A stretch of 9,375 nucleotides of DNA from an uncultured Lachnospiraceae bacterium (GTDB lineage Bacteria; Bacillota; Clostridia; Lachnospirales; Lachnospiraceae), in assembly GCA_910587085.1 (NCBI GenBank), contig CAJUMC010000088.1, forward strand, positions 1-9,375, in the 5' to 3' direction. Shown piece after piece: positions 1 through 4,372 of the stretch. How positions within the stretch are numbered: position 1 is the stretch's first letter; each line of letters starts with the position of its first letter. A model generated the notes under the pieces. That model was not told the DNA's origin. It worked only from the letters and a program-made list of their open reading frames with translations, and searched no databases. The position numbers and the translations under genes were made by a program.

Positions 1-104
1 GGCCGCCGCTCTACAACGCGACGGACTGGAATTATATCTATTTCTGCTGCGGCCGTATGAGTTATGAGCTGTATAACGGAGAACTGTGTCTGTATCTGGA
101 TTAA
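1..104 (+). CDS. 3' end of an unidentified phage gene (partial)
   Basis: The frame starting at base 3 is open from the window edge to a TAA at 102-104 and encodes the last 33 residues of a protein ending in ELCLYLD. The fragment is rich in aromatic residues and has two adjacent cysteines. It is followed after 17 bases by a well-spaced start with an AAAGGAG ribosome binding site, as expected for the upstream member of this operon. The family cannot be recognised from so short a tail. The frame call rests on the continuous opening and the fit with the next gene. Confidence 0.6.
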   Translation, partial: PPLYNATDWNYIYFCCGRMSYELYNGELCLYLD

Positions 105-121
105 AGAAAGGAGCCGGCACG

Positions 122-334
122 ATGAAACAAAGACGCCGAACCAATACGGTTGCTGCAGCCAAACGTCCTGACGTCTGGAATCCCCGGAAAGTATGACTGA
201 TCAAACACTATGCCGACGGCCACTACAGTCTGAATCAGGAGATCGCCGGCCGGCGGTATTACCCGGCAGATCAGAGGACAAGCCGGGCGAGGCTCCGCGA
301 GCTTTTCGCAGGAGAGGAAAGGAGAATTCCATGA
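122..334 (+). pseudogene. Small phage protein interrupted by an in-frame TGA
   Basis: An ATG at 122 follows an AAAGGAG site (107-113) and gives 24 residues ending in WNPRKV before a TGA at 194-196. The same frame then continues for 45 more residues (LIKHYADGHYSLNQEIAGRR, then a basic helix-like RTSRARLRELF segment) to a second TGA at 332-334. That stop overlaps the next ATG as ATGA, the usual junction in this operon. The post-TGA part looks like real protein, possibly a small helix-turn-helix-like module, so the simplest reading is one 70-codon gene with a point nonsense mutation (for example TGG or CGA to TGA) or a sequencing error. Readthrough is possible but unsupported. An ATG at 193-195, overlapping the first TGA, opens another frame that runs into the 331-567 gene, but its translation looks like an out-of-frame shadow. 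Family not recognised. Confidence 0.6.
251..320 (+). repeat. Degenerate direct repeat, copy 1
   Basis: This stretch covers the 3' end of the TGA-interrupted gene up to the ribosome binding site of the next gene. It matches 581-649 with gaps: shared blocks include GGACAAGCCGG, CGAGGCTC, GAGCTTTT and a GGAGA-A-AAA end. The two copies bracket the gene at 331-567. Confidence 0.55.
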
Positions 335-567
335 AAGTATATTACACCTTTGGTTCAGATCCGCGATTCCCGTTCAGCGGGGGCTGGGTGGAAGTGGAAG
401 CATCCACCATGAAAGAGGCGCACATAGTGTTCCGGGCGAACTTCCCGGACCGGGAGCCGGGGATTCTGAACTGTTCCGACTATTACACGGAGGCGCAGTT
501 CAACGACACTGACATGCCGGTTACCGGAAATCGCGGAGCCTACTGCCACCGCAGGCTCTGCGCATAA
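331..567 (+). CDS. Small phage protein of unknown function (78 aa)
   Basis: The start at 331 is fixed by the strong AGGAAAGGAG site at 314-323 and by the ATGA overlap with the preceding frame; a longer in-frame opening from 193 exists but has no such site. The 78-residue product begins MKVYYTFGSDPRFPFSGGW and contains a NCSDYYTEAQF segment and a C-terminal HRRLC. The pattern (short beta strands, a central helix around residues 25-35, Cys/His near the end) resembles a conserved small protein often met in Clostridia phage early regions. That resemblance is from memory and has no known function attached. No signal peptide or membrane segment is visible. It is flanked by a degenerate direct repeat, which may mean it moved as a small cassette. 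Confidence 0.8.
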   Translation: MKVYYTFGSDPRFPFSGGWVEVEASTMKEAHIVFRANFPDREPGILNCSDYYTEAQFNDTDMPVTGNRGAYCHRRLCA

Positions 568-580
568 CCAGGACGCCCGC

Positions 581-649
581 CGGCGTTGCCACACGGCATA
601 CCGGCGGACAAGCCGGCGAGGCTCTCCGGAGCTTTTGCCGGTGGAGAAA
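581..649 (+). repeat. Degenerate direct repeat, copy 2 (gene-end remnant)
   Basis: The gap between the 78-aa and 94-aa genes resembles the 3' end of the interrupted gene at 122-334 (copy 1, 251-320). Relative to copy 1 it has lost one G in the GCCGG(G)CGAGG block and carries several substitutions. The frame of copy 1 is therefore broken, although the residues RTSR and a following acidic segment are still recognisable. It has no start codon or ribosome binding site of its own and is best read as a non-coding remnant of a duplicated gene end. Confidence 0.55.
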
Positions 650-677
650 AGTTCCTGACGATTTGAAGGAGGATATT

Positions 678-962
678 ATGAAAGACGTAAAAATAATCAG
701 AGTCCGCCGCGGGTTTGGCGAAATGCGCTATTATGCCTGTGACAATACAGGAAACCCGCTCAGGGGATTTCACAAGCTGTCTGACATCCGCAACCATTGG
801 AAGACTGAAATCCGCCAGGGGCGGGTCAGGGTAATCCGGGAGCTGGATAAAACGCCGGATTTGGAAATTGTCAATGAAACAAAGAAGAACATCCATGCTT
901 TGCTGCTCAGCATCAAGAAAAGCATCCGGAAAGAAAAGAGCAGGAAGGGATCTGCATCATGA
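678..962 (+). CDS. Basic small phage protein of unknown function (94 aa)
   Basis: The ATG at 678 lies seven bases after a full AAGGAGG site (665-671), which decides against the TTG opening at 663. The product begins MKDVKIIRVRRGFGEMRYYA, has a beta-rich N-terminal half and ends in a long basic helix (about residues 65-94, rich in Lys, Arg and Ser). That charge pattern would suit a nucleic-acid-binding protein, but no family motif is visible. The stop overlaps the next start as ATGA, so the two genes are probably translationally coupled. Family not recognised. Confidence 0.75.
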   Translation: MKDVKIIRVRRGFGEMRYYACDNTGNPLRGFHKLSDIRNHWKTEIRQGRVRVIRELDKTPDLEIVNETKKNIHALLLSIKKSIRKEKSRKGSAS

Positions 963-1324
963 AGAATATCTGCAAGGCTGTCATCAAAGAGCCGTCGAAG
1001 CTTCGACATTTCCTCCGCCTTCGCCGGGCGGAACAGGCCCGCCGGCAGGCGGCCATGGACCAGTACACCCTCGGCGAATGCCTGCATCTTCACTATGTCC
1101 TCGGCTGGACCGCAGAGATCCGGGCCGGGCACCTTGTGTTCCTCGGCCGGGTACCGGAAGAAGCCCGTAAACGAAACAGTGCCGGCCGCCGTTCTTCGTG
1201 GCCGCTCCCCTCCGCGGGTATAAAAAATCCCGGCGGAGAGGAAAGCTCCGCCGGGTTGACCTGCCATGAAAGCACAGCATGTCAAAAGGCTCCTTGTTAT
1301 TATAGCAGAGCGGACAGGCTATGA
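959..1324 (+). CDS. Small phage protein of unknown function with an odd C-terminal tail (121 aa)
   Basis: The ATG overlaps the preceding stop as ATGA; an AGGAAGGGA site at 941-949 precedes it. Residues 1 to about 72 look like genuine protein: a basic helix (RLRRAEQARRQAAMDQYTLG) followed by a hydrophobic stretch (LHLHYVLGW, AGHLVFLGR). From about residue 75 the composition changes to Ser, Cys, Pro and Arg with little pattern. This tail coincides with the strong inverted repeat at 1229-1255 and with the minus-strand promoter at 1299-1327. The original gene may have ended near 1170, with a small indel extending the frame, or the tail may be real and simply constrained by the antisense unit. The stop overlaps an ATG at 1321 as ATGA. 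Function unknown. Confidence 0.6.
   Translation: MKNICKAVIKEPSKLRHFLRLRRAEQARRQAAMDQYTLGECLHLHYVLGWTAEIRAGHLVFLGRVPEEARKRNSAGRRSSWPLPSAGIKNPGGEESSAGLTCHESTACQKAPCYYSRADRL
1221..1255 (-). terminator. Minus-strand intrinsic terminator
   Basis: The arms 1229-1238 and 1246-1255 pair perfectly over 10 bp (CCCGGCGGAG with CTCCGCCGGG) around a 7-base loop. A run of six A on the + strand at 1222-1227 becomes a T-run directly after the stem on the minus strand. On the + strand nothing T-rich follows the stem, so termination is predicted only for leftward transcription. Confidence 0.65.
1222..1292 (-). ncRNA. Predicted ~70-nt antisense small RNA (OOP-like layout)
   Basis: On the minus strand a near-consensus sigma-A promoter (TTGTCA, 17 bp, TATAAT with an upstream TGC) occupies 1327-1299, which places the start of transcription near 1293-1291. 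About 37 nt later comes a perfect 10-bp GC-rich stem (1255-1246 with 1238-1229, 7-nt loop) followed by six T residues (1227-1222). The predicted transcript is about 70 nt, opposes the early genes and overlaps the 3' end of the 959-1324 frame. The arrangement resembles lambda OOP RNA, a short antisense transcript in the early region; that is an analogy, not homology. A frame with an AAGGAG and an ATG at 1280 exists, but it would run through the terminator and its ribosome site lies at the very 5' end of the RNA, so a peptide is unlikely. Confidence 0.55.
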
Positions 1325-1327
1325 CAA
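1299..1327 (-). promoter_or_regulatory. Minus-strand sigma-A promoter, extended -10
   Basis: Read on the minus strand, TTGTCA at 1327-1322 is separated by exactly 17 bases from TATAAT at 1304-1299, and TGC directly precedes the -10 hexamer. This is the best promoter match I found in the window on either strand. It points against all annotated genes and toward the terminator at 1255-1222. Confidence 0.6.
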
Positions 1328-1392
1328 GCGGAAAATCACAAAAAATAGAACAGATCGTCAAACAGATCCGAGGTTGGAAGGGAGCGACATGA
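1321..1392 (+). CDS. Possible 23-aa coupled peptide
   Basis: An ATG at 1321 overlaps the preceding stop and its own TGA (1390-1392) overlaps the next ATG, giving two ATGA junctions in a row. The peptide begins MTSGKSQKIEQIVKQIRGW, a plausible short amphipathic basic helix. There is no good ribosome binding site (only GGACAGG nearby), so translation would depend on coupling. Its first codons share bases with the minus-strand -35 element (1322-1327), so the ATGA could be incidental. It may serve only as a coupling peptide for the Zn-ribbon gene. Confidence 0.35.
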   Translation: MTSGKSQKIEQIVKQIRGWKGAT

Positions 1393-1595
1393 GAAAACAA
1401 AAATGGTACAGAAAATACAGATGCCGCAGCTGCGGCATGGTATGCGACCCCGGCGAGCTGACGGGAGGCAACTGCTTTGACTGCAGGGATGCGGCGGAGC
1501 GCATGGAGAAACGGGCCGGGGCAGCTTGGTCTTCCGTCGCTCGTATAAGCATCGGAGAGCAGCCAGATGGACAGATGACACTGGAGGTGATGTGA
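1389..1595 (+). CDS. Small zinc-ribbon protein (68 aa)
   Basis: The ATG at 1389 follows a GAAGGGAG site (1378-1385), and an in-frame upstream opening from 1266 lacks one. The product carries C12-x2-C15, C19 and C29-x2-C32, a typical treble-clef or zinc-ribbon spacing, in a basic N-terminal half. The C-terminal half contains AWSSVARISIGEQPDGQ, probably beta strands. Such short Zn-ribbon proteins in phage early operons usually bind nucleic acid or act as adaptors for host enzymes; the role here is not known. The stop forms a TGATG junction with the next gene. Confidence 0.75.
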   Translation: MRKQKWYRKYRCRSCGMVCDPGELTGGNCFDCRDAAERMEKRAGAAWSSVARISIGEQPDGQMTLEVM

Positions 1596-1843
1596 TGCAG
1601 GAGCTGGAAAACCGTATGGTTGTTGATACCGCGTGGGAATGGAAGGAGGCGCCGGCAGCGGAAATACTGAATCGGCCGGAAGGCTCCGGCTGTCCCGGAT
1701 ATACCAACATCCGCACCGGGGAGTTTGTCCCGCTGGAAGATGCGCTTGCTTACGCGCTGGAAAAAACCGCGCAGGATGCAACCCTGAGACGAGAGTTTGT
1801 AGAGTATTTTTATTCCGGCAATTGGGTAAAGGAGGCATTATGA
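1595..1843 (+). CDS. Hypothetical phage protein (82 aa)
   Basis: The ATG at 1595 shares a base with the previous stop and lies behind a near-perfect GGAGGTGAT site (1583-1591). The 82-residue product is moderately acidic, with a TAWEWKEAP segment, a central GYTNIRTGEFVPLEDALAY that looks like a strand-turn-helix, and a C-terminal helix ending in YFYSGNWVKEAL. No catalytic motif, membrane segment or signal is visible and the family is not recognised. Its 3' end contains the AAAGGAGG site of the next gene, with an ATGA overlap. Confidence 0.75.
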   Translation: MQELENRMVVDTAWEWKEAPAAEILNRPEGSGCPGYTNIRTGEFVPLEDALAYALEKTAQDATLRREFVEYFYSGNWVKEAL

Positions 1844-2103
1844 AAGCAGGGGACAAGGTTACATGGAAGAGCCAGGCCGGCGGAAGCTGGACAAAAAAGA
1901 ACGGAACCGTTGTGGCGGAGGTTCCGGCCGGAGAGGACGCAATGAATTACCTTCCAGAAGCCGTGGCAAAGAAAAGCTATATCAAGTTCCGGGCAGTAAG
2001 CAAAAGAGACCGAGCACTTGTCGCGGTTTCGGCCGGAAAAGACGGCCACATAACGCATTACTATTGCCCGAGTAAGGGCGTTCTGTTTGCAACGAGTAAA
2101 TAA
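1840..2103 (+). CDS. Small SH3/Tudor-like protein of unknown function (87 aa)
   Basis: The start is fixed by an AAAGGAGG site (1827-1834) and the ATGA overlap. The sequence begins MKAGDKVTWKSQAGGSWTKK and continues through GTVVAEVPAG, a beta-strand/turn pattern typical of small SH3- or Tudor-like barrels (the GDKVxW opening is common in such domains). A second strand-rich part includes KFRAVSKRDRALVAVSAG and HYYCPSKGVLFATSK. This fold guess is inference from pattern. The net charge is positive, compatible with nucleic-acid or protein binding. It is the last of the coupled small genes; a 25-bp gap with an AGGAGG site leads into the recombination genes. Confidence 0.75.
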   Translation: MKAGDKVTWKSQAGGSWTKKNGTVVAEVPAGEDAMNYLPEAVAKKSYIKFRAVSKRDRALVAVSAGKDGHITHYYCPSKGVLFATSK

Positions 2104-2128
2104 TCTTTCAGTCAGGAGGATCAGGAAA

Positions 2129-2884
2129 ATGGATAACACCAACATGGAAATGATGGAGCCTATGCAGGTTATGGACGCGGGGGACCGCAGCACGGGGATG
2201 CTGGATACGTCTGCGGACAACATTATGTATCTGGCGGAAAAAGCGGACAAGATGATTACCGCTATGAATAAGATCATGCAGGCAGCGCTGAAGATCACGT
2301 CGGAGCATGACTGGACGCTGATCGGCGGGAAACCGTATCTGCAGGAATCCGGCGCTACGAAGGTGGCGCGGCTCTTTGGGATCAGCTGGAAAATCGGAGA
2401 TCCCCGTATCGAGTGTGATGCGGAAGGATACCGGACGTTTACCTATAAGGGAAGGTTTGAGATGCGCGGCCAGTATATCGAGTGCGAGGGCAGCCGCAGC
2501 ATGAAGGACGAATTTTTCGGCGGAAAAGCGGACAAGCGGAAGTCCGTGGATGAAATCTCAGAACGAAATGTGCGGCAGGCAGCGTACACGAACTGTATTA
2601 ACAACGGAATCAAGCGTATCATTCCGGGGCTGCGCGGCATTGATGTAAGTACGCTGGAAGAGGCCGGAATGGACGCCGGAAAGATAAAAGGGTATACGTT
2701 TAAGGACGGAAGCAGAGGCGGCGCTTCCAAAGCAGACACCGGGCTGAACTGTGAGAAGTGCGGCACTTCGGTCAGCCAGAAGGTCGCGTCGTACTCGCAG
2801 AGCCGATACGATGGACATATCTATTGCATGGACTGCCAGAAAGCCGCTGCAGGAGGAGGAACCAATGAAAGCAGGGGAAATTAA
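2129..2884 (+). CDS. Putative Rad52/Erf-like single-strand annealing protein with Zn ribbon (251 aa)
   Basis: The ATG at 2129 is preceded by CAGGAGGATCAGGA; the upstream in-frame opening from 2087 lies inside the previous gene. Residues about 28-170 hold a helix, the segment WTLIGGKPYLQESGATKVAR, then strands (YRTFTYKGRFEMRG, QYIECEGSRS) and a helix ERNVRQAAYTNCINNGIKRI. This strand-strand-helix order, with an Ala/Lys/Arg-rich helix ending near an isoleucine-glycine loop, resembles Rad52/Erf-type phage annealing proteins. Residues 208-236 form a Zn ribbon (C208-x2-C211, C233-x2-C236). Together with the overlapping exonuclease-type gene it fits a phage strand-annealing recombination pair. The fold assignment is inference; it could be another DNA-binding family. 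It likely acts on phage DNA ends in the cytoplasm. Confidence 0.6.
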   Translation: MDNTNMEMMEPMQVMDAGDRSTGMLDTSADNIMYLAEKADKMITAMNKIMQAALKITSEHDWTLIGGKPYLQESGATKVARLFGISWKIGDPRIECDAEGYRTFTYKGRFEMRGQYIECEGSRSMKDEFFGGKADKRKSVDEISERNVRQAAYTNCINNGIKRIIPGLRGIDVSTLEEAGMDAGKIKGYTFKDGSRGGASKADTGLNCEKCGTSVSQKVASYSQSRYDGHIYCMDCQKAAAGGGTNESRGN

Positions 2885-3779
2885 CGAAAGGCTGGCGGCA
2901 GCAAAGCAGGCAAAGATAAAGGTTTATCCCTGCCGGAATTTAAGAGCCTCTAATATCGGACACCCGTGTGAGCGATATCTTTATCTGCTGATTACCCGGT
3001 GGGAAGAACAGCAGCCGCACGATGTAGGATTGCAGAATGTGTTTGACCTTGGAAACACGTTGGAGGCGCACACCATCAACAATCTGAAAGAAGCCGGGTA
3101 TGAGGTGATAACGCCGACGCAGTGGAGCTTTCAGATTGAAAAACCGTTAATCACCGGCCGGGAAGATCTGCGAATCAAGGATGAAAACGGGGAGTTAATC
3201 CCCGTTGAAGTCAAAGGCATATCCCCGTTTGAGTTTGGCAAGCTGAATACGGTTTGTGATTTCCTGCGGTCCCAAAGATATTATATCCGGCAGTATCCGG
3301 CACAGCTCCAGATCTACATGTATCACTTTGGGAAGATGTACGGCTTTTTTGCCCTCACAAACAAGCTGACCGGCGAAACCAAAATGATCCGCATGGACTT
3401 TGACTGGGATATGGCAGATGAGCTTTTGAAAAAGGCAGAGCGCATTTACAAGGCCATTAAGGACCGGAAAACGCCAGATGCCGTGGAAGATATGGCGATG
3501 TGCGAAGGCTGTAAGCTGGCCCATATCTGCGGCATACACCGGGGAATTGAGCCGGATGTGGAACTGGATGACGAACTGAATGACCTGATCGCGCAGAAAT
3601 ATGATTTGAAAAAGTATGTTGACCAGTACGGTGAGGTTGATAAGGCAATTAAAAACAAGGTCGGAGATCGGGAGAAAGTCATTACCGGGGATTATCTGGT
3701 GCAACGGAAGTGCATACAGAAAAAATCGTACATGGTTCCGGAGCGGACGGAATACCGCTTACAGATACAAAGACTGTAG
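2865..3779 (+). CDS. Cas4/RecB-like PD-(D/E)XK nuclease with Fe-S cysteines (304 aa)
   Basis: The ATG at 2865 follows an AGGAGGAGGA site and overlaps the previous gene by 20 bases. The active-site pattern is visible: LGNTLEAH (H69), GREDL (D101), VEVKG (E115, K117) and PAQLQIYMYHFG (Q147), the order expected of RecB/Cas4 nucleases. C35 in an SNIGHPCERYLY segment plus C213, C216 and C222 reproduce the Cas4/AddB-type arrangement (one N-terminal Cys, then C-x2-C-x5-C), so a 4Fe-4S cluster is likely. The C-terminal ~80 residues are charged and end in a basic strand. The length is longer than most stand-alone Cas4 proteins. There is no CRISPR context; its partner is more likely the annealing protein upstream, with the pair processing and annealing DNA ends. 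Confidence 0.85.
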   Translation: MKAGEINERLAAAKQAKIKVYPCRNLRASNIGHPCERYLYLLITRWEEQQPHDVGLQNVFDLGNTLEAHTINNLKEAGYEVITPTQWSFQIEKPLITGREDLRIKDENGELIPVEVKGISPFEFGKLNTVCDFLRSQRYYIRQYPAQLQIYMYHFGKMYGFFALTNKLTGETKMIRMDFDWDMADELLKKAERIYKAIKDRKTPDAVEDMAMCEGCKLAHICGIHRGIEPDVELDDELNDLIAQKYDLKKYVDQYGEVDKAIKNKVGDREKVITGDYLVQRKCIQKKSYMVPERTEYRLQIQRL

Positions 3780-3794
3780 GTCTCAGCGATTCGT

Positions 3795-3825
3795 TTGTCA
3801 GAAGGAAGCAAGAGGTCATTATAAA
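3795..3825 (+). promoter_or_regulatory. Weak candidate + strand promoter
   Basis: In the 67-bp gap after the nuclease gene, TTGTCA at 3795-3800 is followed after 19 bases by TATAAA at 3820-3825. The spacing is two bases longer than ideal. It could provide internal transcription of the antirepressor and replication genes; the sequence support is modest. Confidence 0.25.
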
Positions 3826-3846
3826 GGATAACAAAGGGAGGATAAT

Positions 3847-4059
3847 ATGTCAAAGTATTATAAATTTCGTTACGATGCAGGCTACGCTGGAACGGAAGAT
3901 TCCGCAGTATACAAATTTCCGGACGACGTTCCGGAGGATACCATTCAGGAAGAGTTCAACGACTGGTATGAAAGCTGCCGGACGGACAGCGGAGATTTCG
4001 AAGAGATTTCGGAGGACGAGGCGGCGGCGGCCGGCATTGACGTGGATTATGATTGTTAA
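3847..4059 (+). CDS. Small, strongly acidic phage protein (70 aa)
   Basis: The ATG at 3847 follows an AAAGGGAGGA site (3834-3843). The product opens with a strand pattern (MSKYYKFRYDAGYAG), then FPDDVPEDTIQEEFNDWY and a run of acidic residues up to the C terminus DVDYDC. I count 21 Asp/Glu against 5 Lys/Arg, so it is very acidic. The N-terminal strand followed by an EEFNDW helix resembles a widespread small phage protein family of unknown function. Acidic small phage proteins sometimes act as DNA mimics, but nothing here proves that. It has its own ribosome site and follows the one sizeable gap in this part of the operon. Confidence 0.75.
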   Translation: MSKYYKFRYDAGYAGTEDSAVYKFPDDVPEDTIQEEFNDWYESCRTDSGDFEEISEDEAAAAGIDVDYDC

Positions 4060-4089
4060 AGCAGCAGGATTCTGCCAGAAAGGATTCCA

Positions 4090-4308
4090 ATGGACGAAGT
4101 AAAAAAAGCAATTCATCTTGCCATGCAGGAACTTCGCAAAGAGTACGGGGAAGAGGCACAGCTGGAGGATGGGGACGATGTTGTCACAGTATTTAACAAC
4201 TGTGTACTTATTCTTTCGATGCATCAGGGCGAGATCGGCGTTCAGTTTGTGGGTGGGAAGCCGCTCCGGGTGGATGCGGCATTAAGTTTCTACAAAGAGG
4301 CGGAATAG
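4090..4308 (+). CDS. Hypothetical phage protein (72 aa)
   Basis: The ATG at 4090 follows an AGAAAGGA site (4077-4084) and lies 30 bases after the previous stop. The protein starts with an amphipathic helix (MDEVKKAIHLAMQELRKEYG), followed by an acidic turn (LEDGDDV) and a beta-rich half (VVTVFNNCVLILSMHQGEIGV, QFVGGKPLRV) and ends KEAE. This alpha-beta arrangement suggests a single small globular domain. No motif or family is recognised. It is co-oriented with, and immediately upstream of, the antirepressor leader. Confidence 0.7.
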   Translation: MDEVKKAIHLAMQELRKEYGEEAQLEDGDDVVTVFNNCVLILSMHQGEIGVQFVGGKPLRVDAALSFYKEAE

Positions 4309-4309
4309 C

Positions 4310-4372
4310 ATGGAGATATCACGAAAAACGGCGGCGGTTGGTTTACGCCGCCGGAAAGAGAGTGTGGAATGA
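4310..4372 (+). CDS. Possible 20-aa leader peptide of the antirepressor
   Basis: An ATG at 4310 begins one base after the previous stop and is preceded by AAAGAGGCGGA. The frame gives MEISRKTAAVGLRRRKESVE and its TGA overlaps the antirepressor ATG as ATGA. It spans the whole of the perfect hairpin at 4329-4353, so ribosomes translating it would open that hairpin just before the antirepressor start. This is a plausible translational-coupling leader, but a 20-codon frame can occur by chance. Confidence 0.35.
   Translation: MEISRKTAAVGLRRRKESVE
4329..4353. promoter_or_regulatory. Perfect 8-bp hairpin before the antirepressor
   Basis: CGGCGGCG (4329-4336) pairs with CGCCGCCG (4346-4353) around a 9-base loop. 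It ends just before the purine-rich GGAAAGAGAG that serves as the antirepressor ribosome site. Five A at 4324-4328 would form a T-run for minus-strand transcripts, so it could also end leftward transcription. I find no convincing minus-strand promoter nearby, so a role in translation of the + strand mRNA is at least as likely. Confidence 0.45.

Noticed and set aside
194..196. Genome-wide reassignment of TGA to an amino acid
   Set aside because: Most genes in the window end in TGA with overlapping starts of the next gene, so TGA works as a stop here; the interruption is local.
984..1280. Minus-strand frame starting at an ATG at 1280 with AAGGAG just before it
   Set aside because: It would be cut by the intrinsic terminator after about 20 codons, its ribosome site lies at the extreme 5' end of the predicted RNA, and its translation looks like an antisense shadow.
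1256..1284. + strand promoter starting with TTGACC at 1256
   Set aside because: No acceptable -10 element lies at 16-19 bases; ATGTCA at the proper distance is a poor match.
1810..2298. Long minus-strand open frames opposite genes (also at 984-1856, 3195-3704, 4720-5223, 8377-8889)
   Set aside because: They lie opposite well-supported + strand genes with good ribosome sites; their composition is that of antisense shadows and they have no coherent operon structure.
3186..3206. Perfect 7-bp hairpin AACGGGG / CCCCGTT
   Set aside because: It lies within the nuclease gene at the conserved strand before the VEVKG motif, lacks a T-run on the + strand and has only four T on the other; probably chance.
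2865..3779. Cas4-like gene as part of a CRISPR-Cas locus
   Set aside because: No repeats with spacers and no cas1, cas2 or effector genes are in the window; stand-alone Cas4-like nucleases are common in phages.
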